From Daphnia pulex (Eukaryota > Arthropoda > Branchiopoda > Diplostraca > Daphniidae): a stretch of 64,000 nucleotides of DNA. Below the pieces are notes generated by a model. It was not told the origin of the DNA. It was given only the letters and a program-made list of their open reading frames with translations, and did not search any database. Of the stretch, positions 11,050-25,100 are shown in pieces. Position 1 is the stretch's first letter; every line of letters starts with the position of its first letter. The stretch spans positions 10,044,001-10,108,000 of the forward strand of contig NC_060023.1 in NCBI RefSeq assembly GCF_021134715.1, in the 5' to 3' direction. The position numbers and the translations under genes were made by a program.

Positions 11050-14000
11050 GGCGCATGGTAGGCACTCCGGCGTGGCTCTTCCGTTGTTTGGGGCTCGGCT
11101 GCTGTTGCTGTCACTCACCCACACACACTAAAAACCTTTTTGAATTCAAATTTAAAAAAAAATAAAATTAGATTTTTTCGTGAAATTGAATTAGAATAAA
11201 ATCTAATATGTCACACACTGTCTACATTCATTTGAAGGATCTTTTGGGGGGTATTATTATTTTCCTTCCGGATTTTCACGATTCTTGGAAAACGGACCGA
11301 GCGCTCCCGTGAGCGCCCACGCCCGGGCGGAATAAATCGTCAATGACGTAATAGCCCATAGTGGTGTGTGTGTGTGTGGTTGTGTAAATACACAACGTGT
11401 GCGCGCGTATCATTTGGCCGGCAGGGCTTTCATCATCATCATCAGTCTCGAAGGGCCCCAAAAGAGCGAGGAGCCCAAGAGTTTCAGCTGCTTCGACGCT
11501 AATCAACCAACAAGACAAATGGACGTGATGTTTCCTTGTCCCGTGTATAACCTCTCCCTTGATTGTTCCGTGCGTGTTTGTTTGGCCACACAAGTCTTCA
11601 CGCTGCGTATTGATTAGCCAAAAGAGAGAGGAAGAGGAAAAGTGGGGTGAAGTTTGGCGGGAGGATTTAGAGAACCCCCCCATCCACCCACCGAAAAACA
11701 AATAATAAAAACATGAAGGAGAGAGGAGGAAAGAAAAAAAATCAATACGGTTGTACAGTTGAAAGAGGAATTGTAATAACCGCGTGCAGCAGCTATTACC
11801 GCGACCCATTACACCATCCCATTGTTGTTTTCCATATATTTTAGACGCGTTAGACATCGATCGCTCCCGAGCTTGACAATTGGCCCCCCTACTTGATTGT
11901 CTTTCGTTTTTGAATTATTATTAGCGGCGTACTATAACTCTAATCATCATCGGGGGATTATCCAACGACGACGTCGAGTTTCGGTGCGTGCCAAACCGCT
12001 CAAGGCTCACCAGCGTGTCGTCGGCGCCGGGAGCAAAGACAATCGAGAGAAATAGAAACAACAATAAAGGGGGGTACCAAATGAAAAATTATGACGCAAC
12101 CTTTTGTTGTTTCCTATGGAATAATATTTTTAACGACCGAAAGAAAAAAAAAACGAAAAAACGAAAAAAAAAAGATGTTTCCAAGATGGCGACTAATGTT
12201 CCAGGAAGCGCGACGAAACTTGCGGGAGAAACAGACAAAGTCTTAAATCATTTTTACTATGAGTGGAAACGACGACGATTCTATTTTAAGAGCTCGTTTC
12301 CCGTTTCTTCTTTTCTTTTTCTTTTTTAAAATTAAAACCGCAGCGGCGATCTTTTAAATGATTCATCTTTAACTTTGATATCGATCGCGTTCGGGAATCG
12401 CCATCGATTCACGACCTACAAAAGATTCATCGGCATATAGCAAACAGGAAATCATGTTTAACTAACGTGTGTTCGCACACGTTGTGACAACAAACAAACA
12501 AACAAATAAGAAAATAAAATAACGGCGACATTGTGTCGTCCCTTCACGACCTCCATTTTTCTAGCAGCAGCAGCCGAGTTGAGAAAAATCCAGAATAATC
12601 CAGATCTATCCGCACTCGTAAAGAAGAAAAAGAAATGTCAAAAAGTGGAAAAAAGCAAAAAAGCGACGTCATTCCACAACTCCATACAGTTAGAATTTTT
12701 TGAATCGATAAGAAAGTCAAAAGAGAAATAAAAGAAAATCAGGATCGACTAAAAACACAAGAGATGAAAATAACAATATATATAGTATGTGTATAGTAAA
12801 AAAGGCTCTCTCTCGCTCTCTCTTCTATATTTTATGAAATAAAAAGGAATGCGTGTTTTTGCCGCTCATCCATCACGCGGGATTTTTCCAGTATGGCGGG
12901 TCCTTGGCAGGCTCCTTATACCATTATGCGCGCGCTGAATAACACATAAACATTCAAGGCAGTGTGTGTGTGTGGAGAGTAGATGGAAAAGGGGGGGGGA
13001 TTCTAATTGGATCACAGTTGGAAATCTAATTGGAAGGGATGGCATTAAAAAAATTTTGACGTTGGGACAAGAGAGAAACACGTCGCAAGTGTTTTTCCTT
13101 TTTTGTTGTTTCAACGAATTTTTTCAGAATTCGAAAAAAGACAAAAAGGAAGAAATTCGTCGAAAAGAGTGACCCCCAAAAATAGCTGATTTATACAGTT
13201 GAACTAAAAAGATTTATCTTTTTTTATTTTAGTTTTTTTTTTTCAACCTTTATTTTTTTTTTTGATTTACCAGCGGTCGGGAGCGGTGCCAAAATTGTGT
13301 GGTGACGCTACTTTTGTTTTGTTTGGTTTTGTTTAACTTGTACTATATGCATTTCCGAAATTTCTTTTTTTATATTTGAGCGCCAAGGTAATAAGACAGC
13401 AGTGCCAACTCTTTTTTATTATTTGATTCAACTAAAAACACGCACAAAAAGATGGCGCGCTATACAAAATCAATTATAAACCCCGAATATCTTTTCCAAT
13501 TAAAAACAACTTTGTGTTGATATCAAAATGGGTGAAAACTTTCGCCCATTTCAACTCCTTCCTTTCACTTTCTTCATTTATTTTCGTTCGCCGCCACTCG
13601 AGGACAAGGCGAACTGTTATGACGTCCCTTTTGAACTTCCCCCCACACAACAATTCGCCGCCTCTCGCACCAATAAAAACACACACACACACAAAATAGC
13701 CTCCCACTCCTACGAGGATGATGATAGTAAAAATAAGAAAAATTCTAAATGGATGGAAGAGAACAACAGTATGTTCGTGCGGGGGAGGGTTATACGAGGG
13801 TCCCTAGTTTTATGATCTAGTGCGCGCCCCACTTTTTTTGTTTTCTTCTGTCGAGTGCGTCCATGTTTATTGAGGCAGTTTAAACCATGTAAAACGATTG
13901 TGCGTCTTCTCTTCTGTGTGTGTTTTGCCTCTTTTTCATCATTTCTCTCATTCCACTCGTCCGGTTTAGCCCACGCACAAACACCAAAGCCAAAAAAGAA

Positions 14001-17000
14001 GAGAACAAATAAAATAAAATGAAAATGAAATGAAAAAACAACTCGAACAAAAATGAGCGCCAGAGTTTAAAATTAGACGTTTTGGAACGGAGACAAGTTT
14101 TTCTGTTCGGTTGGACGATGACGATGATCCGAGACACACACACACGACACGGGACACTACCGACGGGGACCGACAACGCCATCTTTTTTCCCAGCAGCAA
14201 CCCGTGTCCACTTTTTCTTTCTCTCACTAAACTTTTTCCTTCAATTCAAGTGAATGAATTCCCAAAAAGTAGCTTCGTAGAATTTCAATTTCACTATTAG
14301 AATTATTAATTCCAATTGCGTGGAATTTCTCTCTTTTTTTTGTTCTTCGGGAGATTGGAAATCGTCAAGGGTGGGCATCAACCACGCCACCTGTCGGCGT
14401 GACTCGATGTGATAAGTCAAATGCGCCAAAAAAGAGAGAGAGAAACTGAATCACACAGGGGACGTTCTTCTTCTTTTTTAGAAGAAAAAAAAAGATCCTT
14501 CAGATGTCGGCCAGGGTGAGAAGAAGCACAGCGGGAGCGTGACGGATGCAGAGCAGATGCAAACGCCATTAAAATTCCCTCCCCACCACCACCACCACCC
14601 CCAGAGTCGAATAAAAACACACACAAGAAAGAAAGAAAGAAAGAATTAGTGATCGCATCGATTCTATTTTCAACGTTTTTCTTTTTTTTTTTAAATTAAC
14701 TTCCGCACGGAGGCACGGAGTCCTCAGCTGTCAGCAGTCTACAACTTTTTCTTTCCCTCCCGTACGGAGCCGGGCGTGAGAAAAACAATGACCCTTCAAC
14801 CAATGGCAAAGGAGAGAATCTGAAAGGTGGTGAGTGGTGGTGATGCGGTTTCGACTTGTTGGTGTGTCGCGCGGCCGATATTTCGCCGGAGAATTGATTC
14901 CACGACGAATCGAGAAAAAACGGAAGAAATCCATTGGCGGGACCTTTATTTTCTTTTCACGATGGATGCAATGGATGGGCGGATAGCGTGAGTCGCCCTA
15001 TTACCGTGCACTTTTTTGTATTTTTATTTTGGATCAAAAACTTTCATAACCCAAGGTAATCACCGTTGCATCTGAAATGAATTAGAACATTTTCCCGACG
15101 TTGGGTTTTTTCCCGAAAAATCCTCACGACAGTTTTTTTCCCCCCGTGCAAGTGATGGATCGTCGTCAAACATTCCATCCCTCCTGGCCTTAATCCCCCC
15201 CCCCCCACCAACCCTCCTTACTGGTAAAAATCAAAGTTGATCGAATACCCAACGACCTAATTCCCTAAAGCGTTTCAAAAAAAAAAGGTGAATCGGGAGC
15301 GTTCACGCAGCGTGGTGGCAGCACCGTTGCTCCAAAATGTACCCGCAACTCGAAAGAATTTTTTTCGGGGAGAAAATGAAAAAAATCCCCTTCAAACAAC
15401 AACAAAAAAAAATCACGTCGAAATTTAAAAAAAAATAAAAATTTAAAATAAAAAAATAAAATTTAAAAAACTCTCGAACGGAAATAGAAAAGGGCGGCCA
15501 TCTTTTTCTCTCCCTCTCTCTCTCTTACACACTTTCACTCTCTCCTTCTCTTTGATCGTTTCGTTTATTCCCTCACGTTTTCTTCTTCTTCTACTTCAAC
15601 TTTCCCTCCTGTTCACGCGGCTTCCTGCCGCCGTCGCCGCGCACGCGGCTCACGCGCGTGCGTGTGTGTATTTTTAGGGCGGCGGTGGCGGCGGCGTCGT
15701 CAGCGGCGTCGTTGGAGGTTCCAATTGTCTTCGCAAAGAAGAAGAAGAAGAAGAAGAGAGGGTAAAAAACTGTTGTGACGTCAGAACAACAGAAGGAAAT
15801 GATGAACTAGTTGCCTCCCTCCTACACGAAAGAAAAAAAAACACCTCCTTCCAGCGCTCGATATCCCGCGGGATCCGATTTTTTTTCTTCGTCAACAACG
15901 CTCACGCTCTGTCTATTCGCCTGTTTGTTTGTTTGTTTTATGGAAATATCCCAAAAGGGAATTTTCCCCTCCCAACTAAACGGATACGAGAGGTGTCCGT
16001 GTGTGTGTGTGTGGTCCTATTAAATAATTGAATTCCATTTGTCAACTGTTGAATTGCAGAATTTCCCGCCTACTTCCCGTACACATCCGGTATAGACAAC
16101 AAACACAAAAAATAAAAACTGAAAAATAAAAACTGAAAAAAAATCCGATGATGAAATTCCTTCCGTGTTCTTCCGGCGCGCGCTTCATCATTCAAAAAAC
16201 CTTAAAATAGTTTTTTGATCCGCCCTCCTCCTTCCGGAAAATGTCGTCCGACATTTTTTCACCCCCCGACAACACAAGAGCTGGTAAATAACAGCACGTA
16301 TAAGGAAATTCATCCCCCCGAAAAATTTCAAAAATCTTTGTTCAAATTCGTGACCGTGCGTGAGTAGTATTGTACGTAGGAAAAACCCACCACCACCACC
16401 ACCACCGATGTTGTTCCGTACACACACCGGAGAGTGAGAGCTGCTGTATACATGTGCTCGGTGGTGGAGATGTGTATAAACAATTGATTGCGGGCGCCGT
16501 GAAACCAATGCCCAGCAATCTTGACCCGTGACGTGAGTCCGGACGCCAGCCTTTTACGGTGGTGCATTGGAATGTCCAGAAAACAAAACAAAACAAAAAG
16601 GAGGAGAACGACGAAACGTGTAAATATCATCATCTGCTTTTACTTTTTTCACTTCTACACGATCAAAGATGGACTGGACATAAAAAGAAGAAGAAGAAGG
16701 AACAACCGGTTCGCTTCTGTTTTCCCCGTTTGTTTACACGAACCGGGAGGAGGAGGAGGAGCGAAAGATGGCGTACACACACACATACACACTAATCTAC
16801 GCAACAAAACGCGGGAATCCGGAAGGAGGCCCAGGGAGGAGGAGAAAAAGGGGTGCGTGTGAACAACAACAAACCATCTCTCGCCTACTCCCTTTCTTTC
16901 TTCTATTCTACATTGTTGTGTATGAAATATTCAAAAATAAAATCTAAAAATTTCAAGAAAGTTGAACATCAATAGCGAACGCGGTGCGCAGGTTAATTAT

Positions 17001-20000
17001 GCAAATAAACTGGTATTGATTATGTAAATAGCCAAGCATTTCCCGGCGTGTTTTCTTTTTTCCCTCCAGGTAAAAGGCTCCAATTAAATTGAATTGCAGC
17101 GGGGAAAAAAAAAAACGAAACGGGGCGTGTACAAGAACTGCCCTCCGACCCCCCCTTTTAAATCATCCAACTTCAAAGTTGCCCTTCAATTATTCAAAAA
17201 ACTGAAGGGGGGAAGGGGCTAGAATGCAGAACGTCGTTTCAAATGACGTCATAGCCGAGATTCCAAAATTGTTTTTCTTTTTTCAAACGAAAAATGCCGT
17301 TCAATCGTTCGTTCCTTTCCCGAGACGCTTATATACCAATCTCATAATAAATAAACTTACTCCCAACTCAAACGACAATTTCCTTTTACAAAATATCCCC
17401 CCTCCTTCTCCTCCTCTAGGCTCACCACAAATGATTATGTGTGTGTGTAGGGGCTGAAAAGAGGATAGAGATGAATGGGGAGCGTGATTGCATAGACGCC
17501 CAAGGCGTCGGGCGTCCCGGCAACACCCGCCCAAAAGAAGAAGAAAATAAAAAAATCCCACCCCGGATTGGTGCTCAATTCCGCTCAATCAGCGACCACC
17601 CGGAAATGATGAACGCCTTCCCAATTTCCAACAACGTGATTTTTTGTTGTTGTTCACGAATTTTTATTTAGTAAAAAAAAAAATTTCTCAATGACACGAA
17701 ATTCTACGAATTAGTCGAGGTTACTCGATAACCCAAACGCGGTAACCACACCCTTGGATTTAAATGTTTGTCGAATGACCTTTCTTGGCCGCCATTTTCG
17801 TCAAATAACATTGACGAATTTTTGTTTGTTTATTCCCCCCCCCCTCCTTGGAAAAAAACAACGTGACATAACAACACTGACCAACTCTCACACAGCCAAT
17901 GCCAATAAAGAAAGACGCCAACAAACGTGACGTCACGTTTTGATTTTTTGCCATCGATAAGAAAAAAAATTGTTGTCCCGCAAAAAATGTCGCAATTATC
18001 AACTGGTATTGTTCTGTTAACGAGCCTCTATAATTTTGTTTTATTTTTAAAAAAAGAACAAGAAAGACAATTTGGTCATACATCAAAAAGCGACTGGATT
18101 CAAGCAAAAATCGGCTTGTTACATTTGTAGTTTTTTGGTTATTATTTATCGATTCATTTAAATGCTGGTCCCCGGTCGTGAGGACAACTTCTTTTTTCAA
18201 CTCGAATAATAATAAAAAAAGAAACAACAACAACACTCGGTTCGTGATTGCCGCGACACGCAAAGTTAAACAAAAGGAGAATGCACGCCAAAAAAAGAAG
18301 AATCGGGAAAATAGGAGGCTATACATCCATTTTCTCGTCAAAGTTCTTTTATTTTTTATTCGGCAAGTTGTTGGTTCGATATTTCCACCCAGTTCTCCTT
18401 GATTGGAAGACATCCAACTTGAAATGAGTTGTCATAATATCGATCTGTTGGAGCGGTGCTAATCACTTAAATGTCTGCCGAAAAAAATAAAACTAAAAAA
18501 AAAACTTTTTTTGATATTAAAAAGAATCAAAGCCCCCCGGGTGGTGGGTTCGTTCAATTTATTTCTCCACCCTAGTCACGGCTCATGGCTCACGAGAATA
18601 ATTGTGTGATTAGATTTCACGATAGATTTACGAGTCTTTGATGCTAATCTTGGACGGCGGCTGGTTTTCCCTTTTGTTTCTTTCTTTTAAAAAAATACTC
18701 CCACCCAAAAGTCCTCGTAAATTCAAAACAACAGACACACAAAAATAATAATAATAAAGATTACTGCACATACTCGATTCAACTCCATCTTAAGAGAACA
18801 AAAAAACACACTGGATGATTGTAGCAAAAAAAAAAAAACCTTATATATTTATTATATAGCTTCCCCCCCCCCCACAAGATTTTTACCATTAAAAGACGCC
18901 CAAGTCGTAAACCCCCTGCAGTGTAGTTTTTTTTCTTTTTCTTCATGTCAGTTTTGGAACCGTGATGAAGTTGATATCAACCATTCTCCCAACAAATATT
19001 TTACGAGTAAAGAAAAAAGGGGAGAAAATGAAAAAGAAAAATATACTCGTATGTGTGTGTGTGCTTGGGCATTCATCAATAAATCAATAAGACCTCCCTC
19101 TCTCTCTCTTTTATCGCCCTTCAGGGTTTTTTTCCTTCTTCTTATCAAAATAAAAAGAAGGTCATTTAAAAATGTATAATAGGAAAAAAAACGGGTTTTT
19201 CTTCCTTTTTTTGATGGGATTTATATATCCACTTTGAAATGGATTTTCGAGAGAGAGAGAAAAGTCCACTCTCATTAAATTCTTCCGCATCACATTGCGG
19301 AGTACACACATTGTACAGCTCCAAGAGAGAGACGTACTACTAACAATCAAGGATCCAATTTTCTAATTAAAATCTTTCCACGGCTGTCGGACTGTGAGAG
19401 AGACTCTACAAGGTGCAACAGTGCGAGTAACTGCAATCATCGTCCGATTGAATTCAAAGGATTTGACTCTTTTTTTTTTCAAATTCACAATTGAAACGCC
19501 CCCTTTTATCCCATTTCAGAAACTCGATTCAAACTAACTTTACGGATTTTTTTTTTAAACATAACATTAAATACGCATATTTGATTACCTAGACACGATA
19601 ACCGTCTGTGAGCTTTGACCGCAGATATCAAAAAGCCCATCCTCTTATATATATATACCATTGATGAATAACAAACAAATCACGAAAAACAAATGACGAC
19701 CGGCCCTGACTGTAGAGCTCGGGAGTTAAGGGTGAGATTTTTTCTCTCTTTCGGGTGAACTTTCAACTTTTTCACGATTAGAAGATCGTTCACATTTTCG
19801 ATAGAAAAATTTCAATGAAATATGATTTTGTTGGAAATGTCCTTGAATCAACGATCGTATCTCGCCTTCAATTCCAATATATCCAATCGTGACTAGATAA
19901 CAACTTCTTTTTTAAAAATTTTTAAAGGGGTCACATCTAAAAGTATTGATCGCCGTCAATGGGTGGAACAACTTTGTGTAAACACGGAGCCCTTCAACGC

Positions 20001-22140
20001 CACCAGCTGATAGGAACAACACACACAAAAAAGGTAAACATTCAAAAAATGTTCCCGTACAAAAAAGTGTACACAGCGCGGTCTATATATTTTTTCCCCC
20101 GTTCAAAAACTTTGAAAAAAGGATTTTATATTTTTTGTAAACCCCGTGTGTGTGTGTGTTTTAACACCCCCGCAGGTGACGTCATCTCCTGGCATCTGGA
20201 ACAACATTCACACCTCTCCCCCTAAAACATAACATTCTCACATTGATCTTTTTTCCCTTTCCATTTTCAAAGGAAAAGGAAAAAACACGAAGTAAAATTG
20301 GATTGTGTCGGGAGGATATAACGAGGTGAAAGACGAGAACGGAATCTAATAACCCCCCCAACAAAAACTATTCCCCCCCGTTTGTTTGATATTTCAATCC
20401 TAAAAAGAAGAAAAAAGGTTTCGTTCGGGGAGTATTTAGGTCACGTAGAGAGTTATGGAAATGTGTATCGGAAATGGATTTCAATATACACACACACACG
20501 AAAAAACGATCCTTATCGATTTGATGAATATTTTTTCTTCCCTCCTTCTACTTTTGGAAATAACTCCTCCCTGATTTCCCCCCCCCCCTCTCCAGTCTAT
20601 TTCGATAAACATCACCCTCTAAAAAAGAGAAAAAAAACGTTCGTGTCGTGAGTGGAGGAATGCAGCTGTGCGGTAATCATAGTGAGCACGTCCATTTTAA
20701 AAGGGAAAAAAAAAGCTTTTAAAAAACAAGAAAATTTTTAGTTGTTTTTGTTTCTTCAATTTGAAAGGAAAATAAGCACTTGGAGGGGAAACTAATATTA
20801 TCACCTCTTTCACTTCTTATTCTTGTGTGCTAGAGAATAACACATGTACACACACACTCGCAGGTACCGGAAGGAAAATCTATCTGAAACTTCCGGGGAG
20901 GGATATCAAAAAAGTTTTGTTTCATTTCCCCCCAGCACGTTGTTTGAGCTACATCCCGTTTTAATATACATACACAACGATCGAGAAATATTTTAATTAT
21001 TCGTCACGTTGTAGCCTATATAATCCGGAATTCGTCAATATATCTAAAAGGAAAGGCGGATAAATCTAGAACTGTACACATCACACACACGCACGTATAC
21101 AGCCCAACAACACTGGTTTCGTGATGTTTGTGCTATCGTCCCGTTTGGGAATATATAGCATGCCCTAGCTCCTGGCTCGACCGCAATTGTATCCAACTCT
21201 TAATAAGTTAGTCCTATCTCACTAATCTTTTCATTTCAAATGGGTGGGGAAAAAACGTGGAAGAAGATGGAGATAAAATATAATCGTTCACTCACCGATG
21301 ACGTTGATTGTATCTAGACGGTTGTAGATGATTTAAAAACTCACTCACAACACACTAAAAACCACGAGGTAATAGAAAAAAAGGTAATCCTCTTCAAGTT
21401 TTCCAACAAGGCCCGTTGTGAAAAGATGGTTGTTGCATCGAGCGTGGCGAGATTTGCGTTCAACTTTTTGGGAATTTGAGAAACCAAAAGATAAAAATGG
21501 CTTGAAAGTAATTTCCAAGACTTGGTTTGCCCCCACCACCACTTTCGTTCTCGTTCTTTCCTGTTGTTTTTGTCCCGCACCGGTTCACGTTGGCCGGGGT
21601 AGGTGGGACGGTCGTGACTCGACTCTCGACTGCAACTGACTCGGATCGGACGATTCGGCTCGTGCTCGACCATTCTGCTCACCAGAGGCGCCACTAGTAA
21701 TCGACTTCCTTGATGTATCCATCCGCCCGTTAAATAGATCCTCGTTTACTTTATCAGATCAATTACGCAATTCAATCAAGTAACACATGAATCAATTAAA
21801 GTAGGTTTAACTTTAATGTTCAATTTACATGCATCGCTGTGTCAAATGAAAAACATTTTCACCAATTTCACCAATCAGTTTTCTTGAATTATTGTGCTAA
21901 ATTTAATCTGAAATGATACTTTAGTATTTAATATGATTTTAAAATCCAAATTCATGTATGCAAAACACATCATTAAAAAAATAAGAGAAGAAAAGTAAAA
22001 GAAATTGAGTTGTATGAGGCACGGCAACATTGCGCCGCCATTAGCACCGTCAGATTTTATTTTTAAACGTGCCAGACGACAATTTTTTCAAAATATCTCA
22101 AGTCTCTAAAAAGTGAAGGAACTGAATAAATACCGAACAA
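11050..22140. other. Long upstream region without a supported gene
   Basis: About 11 kb dominated by simple sequence: (CA/GT)n, A/T and C homopolymers, (GAA)n near 15740, (CCACCA)n near 16390. It holds GC-rich islands near 15600-15720 and 21540-21690. By position it should hold 5' noncoding exons, introns and control DNA of the minus-strand zinc-finger gene, plus the Nup133 promoter just before 22141. The longest open frame, 193 codons on the minus strand at 11276-11857, is composed of repeat-like sequence and has no recognisable domain. Confidence 0.5.
21606..21639 (-). promoter_or_regulatory. Candidate Inr + DPE promoter, minus strand
   Basis: On the minus strand TCAGTT (arthropod initiator; A+1 at 21637) is followed at +28 to +32 (21610-21606) by CGTCC, four of five matches to the DPE consensus RGWYV. 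It lies in a GC-richer island and could be the start site of the zinc-finger gene, 10.6 kb upstream of its first coding exon. This is inferred from motifs only. Confidence 0.3.
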
Positions 22141-25100
22141 ATGGATAGAAAAAATTTGCTGAAAGCCGGGCGGAGAAAGTATGTGTTAAACAAGTTGTGT
22201 TAAGTTGATCAAACATGCTAAGATCCCATTTTCTTTCTTTCAGTTCATTGAATGTCAGTTCACGTTCGTTGAATGCATCATCTCGTAATTTGGCTGAATC
22301 GTCAAATTATGCCTTAGAAAATTATGGGACAGCTTTACCCGTAGCTGTAATTGAACTCATTTCCTCGGCAGAAAGTAAGTTGATAAATATGTGACCCTAC
22401 TCGACCAAATTAAATTTCATGTTCGCTTTCAGGGAAAGCGGAATGCAGTGTTACACTGTCTAAAGATGGCTGGGCCTGGTTTGTGTGTGGACGGCAACTT
22501 GTCATATGGAAGTACTCCAAGGCGGCTGGTGCCAACACAGTATCAACACCTTCAAGGAAATCAATTGCTGTTTCTTCCCCAAAGTCTCATGAGTTGACCT
22601 TACCTCCAAGTGATCTAGCACACAAATCAGATCTTGTGGCGGTTTTCTGCTCAGAAGCTGACAGTGTCCCATCGTGCATTGCTGTGTCACCAGAAGGAAC
22701 TGTCCGTTACTGGGATTCCATTGCTCACGAAAACTTTTTTGTTGAAATCAATGCTGATCTTCAGGTAAAATTTCAGATTAAAATTCTTATCGAACAACAA
22801 GTAATTGCAGTATTGAAATTAACAGGGTCAAGAATGTGATACTCTGAGTGAAGCTATGCCTCTGGGCTGTTTGGTAGCCACAACAACTGCCAGTGTCCTG
22901 CTGTTGACACCTCGCCTGACTGATGGCAGTCCCAACATACAGTGCCGGAATTTCAAGACACCGCAGGGACTATTAGGTTCCATTAGCCGTAGAATGTCGT
23001 CGTTGATATTTGGACCCATTTCAACACATCAGTCGATGGAGACACGGCTAGTCAAACTATTGAGCCAGAAAAAAGATAGTCACACTTTGGAAGTTCAAAT
23101 CCTTTGCAGTCAAACTTTGCAGTATTGGCAGGTAAATCTACATAAAAATCTGCAAGATAACCCACTAAACTTGTTTTGTGTCTAGGTTGGTGAAACAGAG
23201 CGGCTATTATATCAGTGTGATATTGACAAATGGGCTAGGGAGTCTCTTATTGCGCACGTCTGGAGCCGAAGTGACCGCAACAGCATCCACAAATTGAGAG
23301 TCTGGATTCTTGATGCCCAAGTTTACAAAAACGACTTAATCTTGCTGATCGCCGCCTCCAATCCCAACCTGAGTTCCCAAATCCAATACGCCTTGGCCGC
23401 TCTGCCAATGCAAAGTAGCTCGCCACCTACTGGTTTTTCCTCCTTTTGTGTCCTCAAGTATGCCACAGCCATGGCTGAGCGATCAGATTCATCTTTACAG
23501 GAATCGTCCCCTCCCCAGTGTCGCTTTGTTCTCGTGGGATCGACGGCCTACTTGTACTCTGATAAATGGATCCTGTGTGTACCGTCCAACGAGCCACTAG
23601 AAGAACCCGACAAGCTTGAAGTCAAGGCTGCCAATGAACGTTTCCTAGGTGCAGGAGTCTTTAATCAGCGACCCGTTTTCTTCTCTACCCGTCACGGTGT
23701 TTTGATTTTACAACCTTCAATCGGTGGACCGAATGACAGCCAATCTTTTATTGATGAATCCATTATGGAACATTCCCAGATTATGGCCGAAAACCTTGAT
23801 CCCGCCCAGGTATGTTGAAAAGTTTATCAGTGTTTTTCAAGGTGAATTACAGCATTTCATTTTACTTGCAGAATGAATCTACCTCATCAAAATTGAGATT
23901 GGCTTTCATCAATTTCTGTCGCAAAAATATTTATGAAACACAGTCGCTTCTAGAAGAATTATTTGCCTCTCCAACCAGTAAAGGCCAAATAGATTCGCTC
24001 ATGGATAGAATGGTGGTTGATTTCAGTCAACAAATCATCGACGACTATCCAGCCACAGATCCTCGTTGGACAGATTCAGTTCCAGCTGGCCACGAGTCAA
24101 CGTTCACCACCGTCTCCTTATTAGTCCTGCATCAGTTGGAAGATAAAGTCAAGGCTCACGACCTGTTCCTTACTTTCCTTCGGTACGTCACACTATATAC
24201 TAGTCTTTATTCATTAACATTCTGTTCACGTTTTCAAAAATTATTCAGGAACATGTCAATTTGGGGCGACTTGACAGCCATTGGTGACCGTCGCGGTGCT
24301 AAATCTAGTGCATTTGTTTTGATGGAACATGCCGAGAAATTGCGTGCATCCTTGGCCCTACGAGCCCTTCATACGCCTGGTTCAACACTTATTGATGCTT
24401 CCATCCGACGGGTCCTTCAAGAAAGAGCAGTCGAACTGACAAATGACAAATTGACGCAGCAGGATCTCTTCTACCGACACATTACTGCGCTAGGAGATTT
24501 TTTTCCTTGCTTTGTGGATGTCGTCTGCGAAACTGTGGCCAACATGAGTGGCTCTCCATCCGATAAAGTTAAACCAATCAGCAACGCTACGAATTTCATA
24601 ATTGCCATGACCAATGCTGCCCGCGACTACAGGGCTCGCAACATTGAGCTGCTGGAGCAATGCGAAAACAGTTTCGAAACCCTGCCCTGGATCGCCGTAA
24701 TTATCTCTTATAATCCGCTCGTATTAGAAAAGTCTTGACACGTTTCTCTTTGCAGTCACCTGGACCCAGAAGCGTTCGGTCTTCCATTATTCGGCTGCTA
24801 CATCTCTTAGTCGAGGAAGGAGTGGCCAATGCGGATGACGCAGGTCTCCGAAGCAATCTCTGGAGTCAGGCCGCTAATCTAACCGACATCTTACTCGACG
24901 CTCTTAAAATGTACCTGGAGAGTTGCGATGAGCACAGCCCATCTTTCGCCCAGGTGAAGCAGGAGGTCCAATCGGAGCGAAGCGCCATCTTAGAGCTATT
25001 CCTCAGAGGACGTGAATTTGAGCGGGTAGCCCTGCTGGCCGAAAAATACGTGGACTTTGGAGCCTTACTCACCGTCTGCGATGAAACCATGAACGAAAAC

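Noticed and set aside
11276-11857. 193-codon minus-strand frame
   Set aside because: Composition follows simple repeats (TTT runs, CAC repeats); no domain, no conserved pattern, no splice partner.
14590-16400. Direct-repeat-like CCACCA and GAA tracts as a possible CRISPR or satellite array
   Set aside because: Simple microsatellites without spacers or a higher-order unit; the genome is eukaryotic.
17760-18413. 217-codon minus-strand frame
   Set aside because: Phe/Lys-rich translation of A/T homopolymers; no recognisable protein features.
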